DNA of 64,000 bases from Ceratodon purpureus (GCA_014871385.1 CM026430.1:4009040-4073039), one strand, 5' to 3'; shown: positions 11,554 through 25,200, counted from the first letter of the stretch. Program-made: numbers and translations. Notes: generated by a model from the letters alone, not told the origin.

Positions 11554-14500
11554 TCATGATTCCCGGCTCATAACACGACTGTGCAATTCCAAAGTGTCAC
11601 TGTGAGAGGGATCGACTGACAGAGCTGCACGACAATCGCGCTTTGCTCCTTCGAAGTCCTCGTTGCACTCGTGAAAGGCAGCACGAAGATGAAGTAATTG
11701 CAGGTCAGCCTTGAATGCAATTGCCTTGCTCAGCTCCATTATTGCTTCTCGCTCCTTGTGACCATCCATCAAAACTGTTGCACCCAATAACAGAGAAATA
11801 ATAATTAAATTAAACCAATGTGGGCAAAATAAGTAAACCAGAACATCAAATATATTTTGTTTTAGATTTCTGCTATAGATCCACAGCTTTGAAATCTGGA
11901 GCATAAAAACGATGAGTAAGAATTTAAGCACGAGAGGAGGATATTGGAAACTTGCCTGCAGCTCGATACCTATAAGGGTAAGTGCGCAACGGGTCCAACT
12001 GAGTGACCATGCTCAGATCAGCCATGGTCATGTCACGTTCACAGTACTCAGATCGTTTTTCATATGCAGAAGCGTTGTTCCGGGCTTTTTCAATCAGTTG
12101 GGTCATCTCCTCATGAGCCGCCTTTCTGTCCCCTTTCAACGCATGGACACGAGCTAAGCCTTGGTGCGCTCGAGTGTGGCGAATTTTGAGAGCATTTACG
12201 TAACAATCAGCGGCTAGTTTATATTTCTCACAATCTACGTACACACTGCCGAGGTTGTTCAATGCCTGCATATTCGGCAAAACCACAAATTAGTACAACA
12301 AGAAACAACGGACATTGCCACCAGAAGGTAACAACTGAAAGTGAATGATTAAGCTGCATATGCTTCCAAAAAGAGTATACAAGTTAGTACTGATGAGTTG
12401 GTGTAGAGAGTTGGTACCTGGCCCTTTCGAAGTCCATCTGAGGGGCATTTCAGCGCTTCCTCGAGCAACTCCACAACCTTAGCAGATGAAGAGGGATCCA
12501 AGCTCGTGTCTGCTAAAGCATAGGCCTTCAAGAAGAAGGCCTCAAATGATCGCTGATGGGCAATGGATTCTTCCGCTTTCTGCAACGCTTCTTCACGGTG
12601 GCCTGTGTCGTATAAGATCCAGCCTTCGTAAACTAATCGTTCATGGTCGCTACCTGCATTATCTCGTGCCAGTCTCAAACTGCGCATGGCTGCCTTGGGG
12701 CAATTCAACCTGATCAACCGGTAAATCGTTAGCTTCCATTTTAGGTTCTCGAATCATTATACCAAGAGTCAAACTAGCTGTAATACTGGTTTAGGGGTAA
12801 CCCATTTATTAGAACCCTTAACCAAACATGATAGATTCAGTACCAACTGCGCATAAACTATGGTGATAAATATAATAAACTAGTGCAAAAACGAAGTGAT
12901 CATACTTAAACTTGAGACCAAAAAAAACAAATAATTCCAAAAGTGAAAAGCATGTAAGCCTACCGCAAGAGAAGAAGGGATTGGCGGAAAAAAAGCAAGC
13001 CCTTCCTTGGGTCTGATTCCAGCATCTGATGAACGACAGCTAATGAGCCAATATCATCAACTGAGGACCACCGGTCGTACAACTGCATCCAACAATCGGC
13101 CTTCGACCATTGCTCCACATGTTGGCTCAATAACCTAAGCAACTGGTTAGCGCCCAGCCGGCCACCATACATCATGTAGGATGGATCTAGTGTTAACAAC
13201 GCCCGAACATCCCTCACTGCTCCTTCGTATTCTTGAAGGGCCAGGCAGAAGTAAGCTCGAAGTTCCAGGCAGTCAGAGGTCACCTTAAATCCCAAGATCC
13301 TGTTAATCTCAGTGATAGCAGCTTGAACTTTCTGTTCGTCCATAAAAGCGGCTGCACGATACTTATAAGGATATGCTAGCGTTGGATCAAGCTCAGTTGC
13401 TTTAGTCAGGTCTGCAAGCTTTTCATTTCCATCACTATACAATGCCCTTTCCTGAAACATCCATCCACTTGGTTTGTAATTAGCCACAACTGCTGCCGAT
13501 TCTTCATATGCAGTTGCCCTCAAACCCTTATAAGATTTTATTCTAACAACTCCAGTCCATGAGTACACATGTCCTTCCTGAACAGCAGCCTCAAAATGTA
13601 CCAGGGCCTCACTGTATTGTTTCCTAGCAAACAAAATGCAACCCAGCTGGTGAAAAGCCAATTGTTTCTGCCTTTGAGATGCGACACAGCGTTTCTGCCC
13701 TTCCAATAAAGCAACGGTGCGATCAGAGCACATGCTTTCCTCCATGCTGATTTGGCTCAAGAAGGCATACAATGCAAACGAAGTATGGCCAACTCTTGCA
13801 AATTTCTCCTGCCCTTCTGCAGTAGAAAGAATATCTATAATTTGTCGAAGGGATTTAAGAGATCCCGGGAGCTCACGAAAAAAGACCTGCAAGCACGCTC
13901 CCACTAAAGCTTGTGCGCTTTCCTCTAAAGCATAGTCAAGAAACGTCATTACATCATCACCACTCCGAACAAAGGTGGCTAAATTTTGATCACAGGCGTC
14001 CTTCAGCGTGTCGCAGCAGAACCTGTTTGCAAATGACAGGATCTCGAGAAGCATCTCTGGCGACAGCCGTGCTAGCCGGCCTGTTTTACTGAAGTGGTCC
14101 ACTGCCCTCATCCCTGTCACAGAGATGCCATTCCCAGAGAACCTTATATCCGATATTCGAGATTCTAGGAAATCACCGTTCAACATGGTATGAAAGGCAA
14201 ATGACAGGTCTGCTATTTTCTGCCGATTACATGGGACTTCATCTCCCCCTAAATGAAAAACTATGTCGTTTACAAAGCTGTTGTAGGGAATATACTCGCT
14301 CGCATGAGAACTCGTCTCGCCGGGCGGACATCGACAGGCACAGGGATCTGTAGGGTGGTCCAACGAAAACCCTGGAGTGAGGACAGTTTGAAGACACTCC
14401 AATTTCCGACCACTGCAAAAACCCGGAGTCCCATCATTCAGTTCTTCGTCACGTTTCTCGTATTTCAACCATGCTGCATACACGAGCTTGTAGTGTATGG

Positions 14501-15154
14501 TAACAGCATGCTGTCGGGCTGAGCGAAGACTTCGTCGGAGAAGCTTGGTCTCACCAAGGCCACGGAACACACACGATTGCTCCAGATAAAGAGTGGCCTT
14601 ATCCTCCTCAGCTGCTGTCTCCAACTGCACGTAAATCTCAGCCAAGGTATTCACATAATCTACAGGCTTCAGGTAGGGTTCTATGGAAGGGTCGGTCAAT
14701 TTCGATACCGAGGTGCTGCATAGACACAGAACCAATGATCATTAGCACTTCAGATTATCCAGACGCTGATATTGACTTAAGTGAGTAAAGACATTCGTCA
14801 AGCTAAAAGCAAAGAAAAACGCAAGAGAATGCGCAACAAGCATGAGTGAAACACTTGACAAGAATTGTTCTTTCTGGTTGACTACTTAACAATACGATCT
14901 GATTCAAATGACCTAGTAATAAAATGCAAATTTCCTTGCACTTTGAAGTGTCTGAGCACACCGAGCAAGATGAGATGATAACAAAGTACGTGAGTAGGGA
15001 GGAACCTGGGGGATGGTACAGTATCTTCAGGTGTCAGTCTTTCTCCCTTCCCAGTACTGGTAGGTTGAAAAGTGGAATCAGTGTTGTCAACTGGACACAG
15101 AGCGTGAACTTGACTGCTCCCACGACATCCATCTGGTATCCTTAAGCTTCTCAT
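11554..15154 (-). CDS. ETO1-like: ETO1/EOL-like BTB-TPR substrate adaptor
   Basis: Five exons: 15154-15006, 14715-12964, 12709-12418, 12265-11956 and 11774-11554; 907 residues. In Arabidopsis, ETO1 bridges CUL3 to type-2 ACC synthases and drives their degradation, which limits ethylene. Collinearity is clear: an N-terminus starting MRSLRIPDGCRG, then YLEQSCVFRGL and RRSLRSARQHAV, a BTB region at about 198-300, and TPR repeats from about 390 to the end. Near-invariant segments include WMQLYDRWSSVDDIGSLAVV, SFEAFFLKAYALADTSLDP and NNLGSVYVDCEKY. The N-terminus (about 50 residues before the conserved core) is shorter than in flowering plants. Intron 4 begins with GC (AG|GCAAGT, donor at 11,955-11,954). 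No GT donor gives the frame VLMDGHKE in the next exon, so the GC-AG intron is required. Confidence 0.95.
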
Positions 15155-16950
15155 TTTCGATGACGAAGCCTGATAACAGCTCAAGCTCCCCGACCCTTGA
15201 TACAGCGTAGGACATAGAACGCCTTCTGCTCTATACTCCCTACAATCCCATTCTCAAAGATAATGAACCCTGCCCTCCGACATAGACTCGTTGCATTGAA
15301 ATCCCCTGCCACGCAGATCCTCGAAAGATTTCCGTTGCAGCTCTGTAAGAAGCCTCGAATCGATCATCAATGAGATGACTCCAGATGAACATGCACCCCT
15401 TCCTGCTACAGAACCATCCTCTTCCACAATTCAGGCAGGCTACTTCGCACTTCGTCTTCCCATCTAAAAACTTCGATCACTCGCTGGTACAAGCTCCTAG
15501 ACCCCAGTCTATCAGGCTCTAAGTGCGAAGGACGCACCCTAAAACTAAGAGTCGCTAAGATTCCGCAAACCTCGTCTGTACTCCAGATTTTTATTAATAC
15601 ATGCATCCGCTCAACCAAAACGCAGTCAAAAACCTGAAAAGCACAAAACTTTAGTTAGGTCTCAAACTACGCAAAACTAAGCTTCAATAACACTCTCTTC
15701 ACATCAATGAATCCTCATTCCAACCAAAGCCCAGACGGTTCCAGCACACCAGCGAATCTAATAACGCCAAGGCCAACTTCGCCAAGTACACGAAAACCTC
15801 TATCCAATCTCTCAAACAACAGTGCTACCAGATTCACAAACTGCAACAAACGCTATACCCAGCCTTCCTTCCCAAGCCTAATTCAGATTCAACCCACACT
15901 ACCACCATCCGACAAACACCCGCCAGTAACTGCACTCCCAGATTCACCAAAGATCATCCTAACACTCACATTGAACGCCTCTAACGACACAAGCATCACA
16001 CCTGCTCGCACAACATCGAACACTCAAGCAATGACACGCGCAATCGCGAAACTCCAACACATATCCCACTAAGCTACAATGTAGACACCACACACATCCC
16101 GGATAACACCCTCCCGCTCCCTCTAATCCACATCCTAACCCGCACAACCCCAACCCGAGCACATCCCGCACCTCCTCCTCCCTCTCCGAGCTCACAGCCC
16201 GGTCGAAACCACTCCCACTAGCTACAAACTCGCAAACCCTGAGGAAACCTGTCTCCCTCCCGATCACCAACCGACAGAGTAAACTCCACTGCTAGAAACT
16301 CCAGCATTGCCATGTGCGCTAGCTGCCATTCCCCCCGGAATGAACGCTCACCGGAAAAACCTCCACATCTCGCGACGGAATCACACCACCACTGCGCGCT
16401 CCCGAAGCTCCCAACCATCACCACGCTCCACGCAACAACAGGACGACAGACGATAGAGCGATGTCACGTCGTCTACGATGGCAGACCGCGCGGCCGACAT
16501 CACGCACTCCACTCCAGCACGTTAACCTACCTCCGGAGCGCATTCATGGGGCGCAAGGTGACGGGGACGCGAGCGTCGCGCTCTGCAGCGTGTCCCCCGC
16601 GGGCGTCGCTAACTTGGTCTCTGCGACAGTGGACGGATTTCGGCGATTCAAAGCCCGGGGGGCGCAGGGTCCCATGGGGAATGGGAATGGGAATGTGAGT
16701 GGCGGAATCGCTGATTCCTGCCGCGGTCCGGTGCGGTGCGATGCTCCGGCCCTGGGTCGCACCGCGATGGGGCTGGCGATGGTGGCCCTTCTCCTTACTA
16801 GGTTTCTGTGCGAGCCTGCGCCGGGGGGCTCGCCACCCCCGTCGACTCTGCCTCTTCTTTTTTTCCTGCTCCTGCCCGTGCCCGACCCTCTGCCCTCCTC
16901 TGCGTCCGTCTTTTCCTCCCACCTGCCCCGTTGCCCCCTCCTTTCGCTGC
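15155..16950. other. GC-rich 5' flank of the ETO1-like gene
   Basis: Upstream of the minus-strand ETO1-like start. Bases 16,100-16,950 are markedly GC- and CpG-rich compared with the AT-rich DNA to the right, which suits a promoter or long 5' leader. Overlapping open frames on both strands here have strongly biased composition and no recognisable domain. Bases 15,190-15,620 carry a weak retroelement-like signal on the minus strand, described in the findings. Confidence 0.5.
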
Positions 16951-16954
16951 CATA

Positions 16955-17330
16955 TCACATCGCACATAAACCAGAAAAATTACCCGATTCCTAGAATTTC
17001 GAAACCACCATGCAAGCGAACCTCCTGCGCACCGCAAAATCTTCATATCAAGCGAGGTCGTTTCCAAAGTTTGTGGATATCAAGCATGATACGTAGATTT
17101 CTGTGGAACAAAAAGTGCACAGTTCCGTGCTATTACTGTGGTCCCCACAGTGATAGCAGGGAGTCTGCTTTTTGTTCCAGTGAAATCTACGTATCGTGCT
17201 TGATATCTACAAACTTTGGAAACGACCTCGCTTGATATGAAGATTTTGCGGTGCACAGGAGCTTCGCTTGCATGGTGGTTTCGAAATTCTAGGAATTGGG
17301 TATTTTTATGGTTTCTGTGCTATGTGCTAG
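16955..17330. repeat. Long near-perfect inverted repeat, about 187-bp arms, almost no loop
   Basis: The arms, about 16,955-17,141 and 17,144-17,330, are reverse complements with few mismatches. The centre is GTGGtcCCAC around 17,138-17,147. Pairing continues outward through the segments reading GTAGATTTC/GAAATCTAC, AAGCGAGGTCGTTTCC/GGAAACGACCTCGCTT and TTTCGAAACCACCATGC/GCATGGTGGTTTCGAAA. A transcript would fold into a roughly 375-nt hairpin. It sits exactly at the boundary between GC-rich and AT-rich DNA. No target-site duplication is obvious. Confidence 0.9.
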
Positions 17331-20300
17331 GAATTGAGTGTAACTTGGAAATTAATAGAGATTTCTCCATAGCTTTGGAAATTTTATAATTGGTATTGTA
17401 ATTTGATATATTGATATATTGAAACATGTGTAACCCTCAATTAGAGCCATTTTATGAGAAAGGTTTGTTATAAATTACAAGCCACTAGGTTTTTTCCGAA
17501 TTTTAAGCATGTACATACATCATTGTGTTTTATTTGTTAAAGAATGCAAATCATATTCCAGCCCTTTTCTTCTTTTAAAAAAATGATGCTCATTAATACC
17601 TGATGTCTTTGAAATGCAGGGAATTGCGCAGTTCCCTGAATTTTCTACACATATTCATAAAGCCATATTTATTTATTTTTAAAATTCCAATGCAATTTGA
17701 ATCAGTTGTGAGCTTAATCTTCATTGTGGAACAATGATGCTCATATTGCAAACAATGATAACAAACAAAAGGAACAGGAATGCCTGATGGAATCTTAGTT
17801 AAATTCAGTACAGAAACATTCATATTTACTACCCAATGATCCATTTCAGTAGCCCCCGGTGATTTAATAGATTACCAATTCACAACCTGACAACTCTGAA
17901 CATTAGCTTTTACCGGGGCTTTTTGGATGTACCGAGCTGATGACTCTGCCTATGACTGAAACCAATAGGTACATACCATGATTGTGAATATCTTACATGT
18001 ACAATACCCAAAGTGTGGGGACCATGTCAAAATAATAAACCAAGGTCCTTTGCGGCTTTATATCTTTCCACTCTAGAGTTTCCCTTGGCTCCAGTCTCCA
18101 GTACTGTGACCAAACACAGCACAATACGGACTTTTATATCACTCATCTAACTTATGTCAGTACCGGTATTCCCAAAATCCAGATCAATAGTAAGCAGACT
18201 GGACCACATCATCCTCAAATTCCGTTGATTGTCGTAACCATAACATGGTTCGTTTCCGCAGAATATAGCCGATTGAAATGCACTTTAGATTTCACTGCTG
18301 TCTAGAGATTTTGATCATTTATCTGTGCAATAGATCTTTAACTCTTTGACCCGGCTGCCAGTGGCAATAACTGGCATTTTGCATGTGAAGTACAGATTTC
18401 AGATAATATCAGTCAATGCATGCCATTCCACAACAAGGCTGGTGCAGATGCTTTGCAACTTTCATGGCATAGCAAATAACCAGCGATGTGCTGTTTTGCT
18501 GAAACAAATGTAGTATGATCAAATATAAGAAAATGTAAAGTAAGTTAGGGCCAGTTTTTAACACAAAACATTGGGTTGAAACCAAAAGAAATGGAGAGTT
18601 TTTCATTGGCAGGTGGCCTTGCTACTGGTTTTTGGATTTACACAAACAATATATAAGTTGAGTTAGAGCCCGTGTTTTTATTCATGGATGAATAATCTAG
18701 TTCAACTCCTGCATGGTGAATGTGTTCCTCAGGCTCCAACCCATTAAAATTAGCAACTTCATGGGATTTATCATCCCCTTAGCCCATACAAAAAACTCTA
18801 ATCTTAGAATGTTTGGAATCTATACTATATTATTGGTAGAAAAAAATAAATAAGGGTTGCAAAGACTTTTGCATTTTGATTTTTTTCATTGATATTTTTT
18901 GGGTATCATCATTGTCATTACTTTACCATAGGTACCGTAGTGATTCTTTTTTCCAGATTTGCACCAAAACTTTGGACCACAACTCACTTATAACCTATTT
19001 GTTTCAAGAAAGGTACCATACATACAATACTCTCATCCAAGAACAGGTCACCCCTTGCATCTTCTGGTCGGACTCCAAAAATTTGGGGATCAGCCGCCCC
19101 TTATTTGTCTACTACTTCGTTCGCAAAGCCACGAGTTCAGATCTTCATGGACAATTTTTGAGGATTGCCCACATGTTACCGCACACAACCTGTCAAATGT
19201 ACCAAGATGATACCTGGTACCTCGCCCGGCTTTCAAGACCACCCCTTGCTTTGAATCAAAGACCTTCCTCACTGTTGGCACAATGTGTTTATGGCATTGA
19301 CAAGAGCCACTGCCAGGTCTGGCATGACTCATGGACCCATAAACAACAATATCCCCCACCTGACAGGTCAGCAGCTGGTTGAAATGTTTAAATTGTTACA
19401 ATAATACTCGGAGCAACAGTTGAGATATGAGAATTTAGAAAATGGCTCAATCCGGGTAGCATCTCGGGCAGATGGGAGGTTCGATGAACGGGTAAGATTA
19501 GAAAAGGAGTGCTGGGTGGGTGGAATCGACGGATATAAGTGGGCTGAAGTTCGGGAGCTTCAAGGAGCGCCAAAACTTACTAAATTTTCAGGTTCTGCCC
19601 GGATTCTGCCCGTCTTGAACATCAGCACGTTTTACTTGGCCACCATATTTTCTTTTATTTTCTCTTCCTGCTCCCTCCTTTTCGGGTCCTTTGTTTCTTT
19701 ATCTTTTCATTCTACTCTTCCTTTACCGTAGTTGGGCAGCAGGTTTGTTCATAAATAATTGTAAGAAAAATTAGGAAAAAAACAGAAAATTTAAGGATAA
19801 AAAATAATAGTTTGACAAAATATTTTTTATTGATGTCGATTTTGTTTTAAATATTTTTGGAATTTTTATTCTTTTTATTTTTTTAAGTACAAAAATAAAA
19901 AATTTGAGTTTCTGAGATGAATTTTATTTTTTCAAAAAACTAAATATTTATTTTGAGGTGGAAGAACTCGCAACTCAACCATAGTATTCTTTAAAATGTA
20001 AGTCATGCTTCAGCTTTGTATGTGATAACTACAACGTTTTTTCTATCAACTGATGATGGATTTGTTTTTTAAATATTTTTTACTAGCAAACAACATGTTG
20101 TCATGCAACGGAAGAAAGCGCAAGAATTGCTTTGGCCATTGGGAAAGTGAGAATCAATTTAAAACATAAAGGAACATGGGAACCTTTGGAAGTAGAACGA
20201 AACTACGGATGAAAGTTATGGATGTAATATTTGGATGATTTTGTGATATGGTACTGTGACGGATATCAGGCATCGTAGTGACATGGTATTGTGACAGTGT

Positions 20301-21074
20301 TTTTTAACAGAATATATATAAGTCTATTTGACTTATCAATAATTTGGATTTTTTTTTTTTTTGAAATCCAGTTATAAACTATTTATTATGAAAATGAGTA
20401 TTTGAGGGAACAAAATTCTATAAATGTCAATATTATTTGATTACTTATTGGCCAGCTAGCTTCTATAAACCGTTAGTGCTAGTGGTGAGAATGCAAAATA
20501 GATTTCTATGATTTGTAAAAGCATTAAATTATATTAGACTAATGCATCACCTACAATCCATAGTATTATTCTGTTTATATAGTAATCTCAAGTCCATGGG
20601 GATTATAGATGCTTTGTGTGTAATACAATTTTGAAATATAAAAGAGTAACAGATGTTAATTTTAGAAATACATGCAATTTAAAATGGTTTTTGAGTTTTA
20701 AGAAATTTATAGTAAAAAAATTTGAAAAAAAATAGTGAAAATTATATTTTATGAAAATATATGTATAAATTTATAAATGTTCATTAGGTGCAAATTCTTG
20801 AATGTATAGGAAATCTTTTAGAAATGTTTAATGGTGGTGTTTCTATATAGTCATTGGGTGAAAATACTTTTGAAAATGTTTGTAAGTTATGATCTTGCAA
20901 ATCATTTGTATTTAGAGTTTGTTCTTTTTTTGGAGCCAAATCGCATTACTATGATCTTTCTGATGATCTTTCAAACCATGTGGTTGAATTTTTTGAATTT
21001 CTATACAAGTAAAATTTATTAATAATTATTAAACCGTAAAAACATTTAAATTGATAAATTTTTGTGAAAGTTAC

Positions 21075-21135
21075 AAATTTGCTACCATGTCTTCTAAGAT
21101 GCGAGCAATGGTCTAGAAGACATTGTAGCAAATTT
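21075..21135. repeat. Short inverted repeat, 22-bp arms
   Basis: The arms 21,075-21,096 and 21,114-21,135 pair with one mismatch around a 17-nt loop. A direct repeat of the type aacatcatycaaaaaatayrttgg follows twice to the right (about 21,136-21,190). Confidence 0.8.
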
Positions 21136-24100
21136 AACATCATTCAAAAAATATGTTGGTGGTTTAACATCATCCAAAAAATACATTGGTACTAAAGAGA
21201 ATAATTGAAAATTATTATTGTGTCTAAAAAGACCTTGGTAAGTCAAAGAACAATCTAAATTTTACAAAGCATTGAAATTTCAAAACCATAAGTCCTTGTA
21301 CTAAAATGCTTGGAGCTAATTGTAAAATGTTTTTAAATTTTGAATTGAATTAAGATTTTTATACAAACTTAACTTTAATTGGATCTCAAACCAATAGATT
21401 TTGTTGAACTCAGTCTTTGATTGAAGGAATAATGGTTCTTTAACTTCTTACTCATCAAAGTATTTACAATCAATAAATCGATATCACTAAGTAGTAAAAT
21501 CTTACCTCATCTTAATAATTCTTCCAAAGTACATGCTAAAGTAATAGTAAAGTCACTTGTAATTTAATCCGCTTTCTAACTCAACATATCACTCTAATCT
21601 AACATTCTTCTTTACATCATTTATGGTTGTAATAAAAGCATATATTTTAATGCTATTATATTATTAAATTTTTTTATAATACATGTCTCAATGAATGCAC
21701 ATATTAGAATATAATCATATTTTTAGTGTTTTTTTTTTTTTAATCCTACTTTACAAGATTATTTGACTTTCATCATTCTTGGTGTGAAAATTTTACACTA
21801 CATGGAGCTTGATTTTTCTATCAAGTATCTTTTTATAATTTAAACTATTTCTATAACAAATCTTAGCAGTAGAAAAGGTGTGTATACTAAATAAATCTTA
21901 CGGTTTGAATAATTTTTTTACAATCTCAAAGAAAAATACACTATTTATTTTTTTATCAAATTTTAGAGGTAATGAAGGCATTAACCAAATCTTATAAACT
22001 ACGTGGAGTTAACAAGAAACCACCGAATAGAAAATAAAATGGTTTTTATTTTTTATTTTTTAAAAAAATATTTATAATCCGTACAAAACTTGTAATTTTC
22101 CACATCCAGAAAATCCTCAAAACATATCACTAAAAATTGACATCATAGGGAACTATGTAAAAGCACAATTGTCGATGGTAAAAACATTTGTCATTAAGGG
22201 ATTAAAATTTCTTAACTCTAAATGTTGAAGAGATCCAAATGTGTCTATGATGATTTTGGGTAGGTTCTATCACATCAATAAAAAAAAATCTTTTCCAATT
22301 TTTTCAGTGAAGGTAGATTTTTGTACAACCTTTCAAATAAAACAATTTTCATCAAATTCTAATAAATATTCAAAACATTAAAAGATTTTTAAGATTTGAG
22401 CCCAAATAAAGGCAACATTGTCAAGGGTAGGGCTAAGAAATCTAAAAATATAGTCATACAATCTATCTTTGATTGATTTGATTTTAATAAGTCAAGTTAA
22501 TGATACAGAAGCTACGTTTTGTGGACACTTGCCAAAATATCAAATAAAAGAACGTTGAAGTTTCATCTTGAACTCAATTTCAACATTTTTCAAAGGAACA
22601 AAAAAAGAGAAGGTATATTTGATTTCTACAACATTGTGACTATTAAGATTAATATTATTATATTTTATATCAACAAATTTTGTGATTTAGGTTCTATTAT
22701 TTTATACATGATTCTATCCATCTTATAATTTTTTTAAACGTGACTTTCAAGGCCTTTCTTTTGAATTGCTTTTGGTGAGTTCTTAGCACATTTACCTATG
22801 ACAATACCAATTTTCCCAGTTGAGAATACAAAGCCATATTCCTTTGAAAATTAAAAGTAATTTAATTTCCAGGTCTATGAATGGATGAAAAAAACTTGTT
22901 CTAGAAGTTTAGCGCTTAAGATTTTGTAATCTCTATGAATTTCACCTCTAAATTTTGGAGATGAAGTCTATTACTACGTCAACTATAAAATCCTACAGTT
23001 GAATTTTACAAAAAATGTCACAATGTCAAAAGAATTAGCTTGGTTCAAGAATAGATATCAAATTACAATTTTCAGGGAAGAACAATCTTTGAGCGTTTAG
23101 GGATTATGTCATCAATTTTTTTTAAAATTGCATATGGGTTTAGTTGTGTGTTTTTCAAAGGGCATTTTTACTCAGTTTGACATGCACTATTTTTTTTTCT
23201 TCGCGTGGTTGCTTTTGACACAAGATGTTTAGTGCAACGACTTTTAATTCCAACTTAATCTTGCAAATTTGAAAACAATCTAAGCAAAACTCGAGTTCTC
23301 AATATATAACCGTGGATAACTCTATTATCTTACTCCTGAGCTTTCACCTGTAGATTGCAATGAGCTTGCAACACCCCGCGTACCAAGCTTTATTGTAGAT
23401 TCACAGCATGAGAATCCAATCATTCTGTGAAGAAATAAGTAAAGCAGAACCAGTACCAAATAGTCCTTTGCAGCACATGGGCCCATGCTCACATGAACAT
23501 GCACTCCTGTTAGCAACGATTTCCAATCAGGTTGAAATTTCTTATCCAAAAACGAACGAGAAAAAACCAAAACTATACTAGAATCCAGCAGACAATGACC
23601 CCAGAACAAGCAACCAAGCGGAATCACCCATAACCTTCTTATCACCTAACTAGAATTGTGGCCAACAAACAAAGAACCACTCTCGGCAATCACACATCAG
23701 AATTTGGACAAAAGCAACCTACAATTTACAAGCTTTTTGCTCTTTCATCCGCAAAGGATTCCTCAAAAGCAAAACCATTCCCCAAAAGCATATTGGAAGC
23801 TTATTTGGCTCAGCATAGTTGGCTGAGAGCAAGGCAAAGGCAATGGCATGCGAAAGTTGTAGAAGATTGATAATGTATTTATTACATGCCACATCATTCA
23901 AGTTACAAGAAAAGTGTATGGTTGTGACAAGACAAGAGTGCTTTGAGAGAAAGTCCAAATCATTCACGTATTATTATTATTATATAAATTATATATGTGT
24001 ATTTAATTAACTTATATTATATCGTATGAAAAATTTGTGAATTTTAGAATTGTTGTATGACCACAATTGACATGCATTTTATGTAAGTGATACCAATTGT

Positions 24101-24825
24101 CGTCACATGATGGTTCTAAAACTTGTATTTTTATCCACATACATTTAAGTCTCACTATACAAAACTAATTTCGTGCAATTTTTATCCCCTTACACTATAT
24201 GAATTTTGTAAAATTACATCCACTGAAATGAGTTGAATTGAAGAAGATACAAAATTAAAAATAAACCAATTTATTTCACGTTAAGCATGTAAACATTACC
24301 TATAGGTACATCCAAGACCCAATACTTCGTCTCCAATTCATTGACAAATGCATGGTTTCACTCAATGTTACAATATAGATTTCCAAGGTATCATACCTCT
24401 TATTTTGGCAGGTATCTTACTCCAACAATTCCACATTGGCAGAGATAGTATCAGCCCACCAGTGTCCTCATCGAAGAACCAAACCCCACCAAAATATTCC
24501 ACCAAATGAATAGGATCCAAATTCGCCGATTAAATCCTCCCCAAACCAATCAAAACCCGCGCCACCATCAAGACCGCCTCCGTCACCACTCCGCCCGTGT
24601 GAACACGCCACCTCTCCCCACGATCGGCGCCGTTCACAACGCCTGGAATCCCCCCTCCAAGGCCTGACCTTGGACCCATTCTCATGAAACATGTACTCCT
24701 GCAACGCCTGCCACATCGCCAATCTCCTCAACCTCAATAATCCCAAAGGCACTGCCATCCCCTCCACCTACATATCATCTCATCTCTGCAAAACTCTTCC
24801 TTTTGATGTAATCTTACTTGCAATA

Positions 24826-25200
24826 TTAGTTGCACAAATCACTTGTAAGTCTACCCAACTGGAAGCTTCACAACATAGTTTTTGAGTTGTACCGAAGCTC
24901 ACTCAGACATTAATCCTCTTCATTTAGATGCCATCTTTGTACAACTCATTTTGGAGTTATGTATTTGGTTGTACTGATCACTTGTAAGTTTACCCAACTG
25001 GTTGCTCAGACGTTAATTCTCTTCCATCTAGATGTGTCATCTTTGAGCATACTCTAGCCTCACTGATTTTTGGTTGTACTGATTACTTGTAAGTTTACTC
25101 ATCTGGAAGATTACTGTACTGTACTGTAATGGATTGGATTGTACCGAAGTTTGCTCAGAGAGTAATCTTCTTCATCTAGATGTCGTCCTTGGAGATAATC
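24826..25200. repeat. Degenerate tandem repeats of about 110-140 bp upstream of the SRPBCC gene
   Basis: The phrase cacttgtaagtytacccaac recurs near 24,840 and 24,980, with a variant near 25,084. Each is followed at variable distance by gctcagacrttaatyctctt-type and catctagatg-type segments. Three diverged copies are visible; further fragments may extend to about 25,500. Confidence 0.65.

Noticed and set aside
16461-17235. Overlapping long open frames on both strands in GC-rich DNA
   Set aside because: Composition-driven: no domain, no consistent splice partners, and frames run into the long hairpin.
24468-24767. Open minus-strand frame in a GC-richer patch
   Set aside because: No recognisable domain and no consistent splice context; may simply be a promoter-like island.
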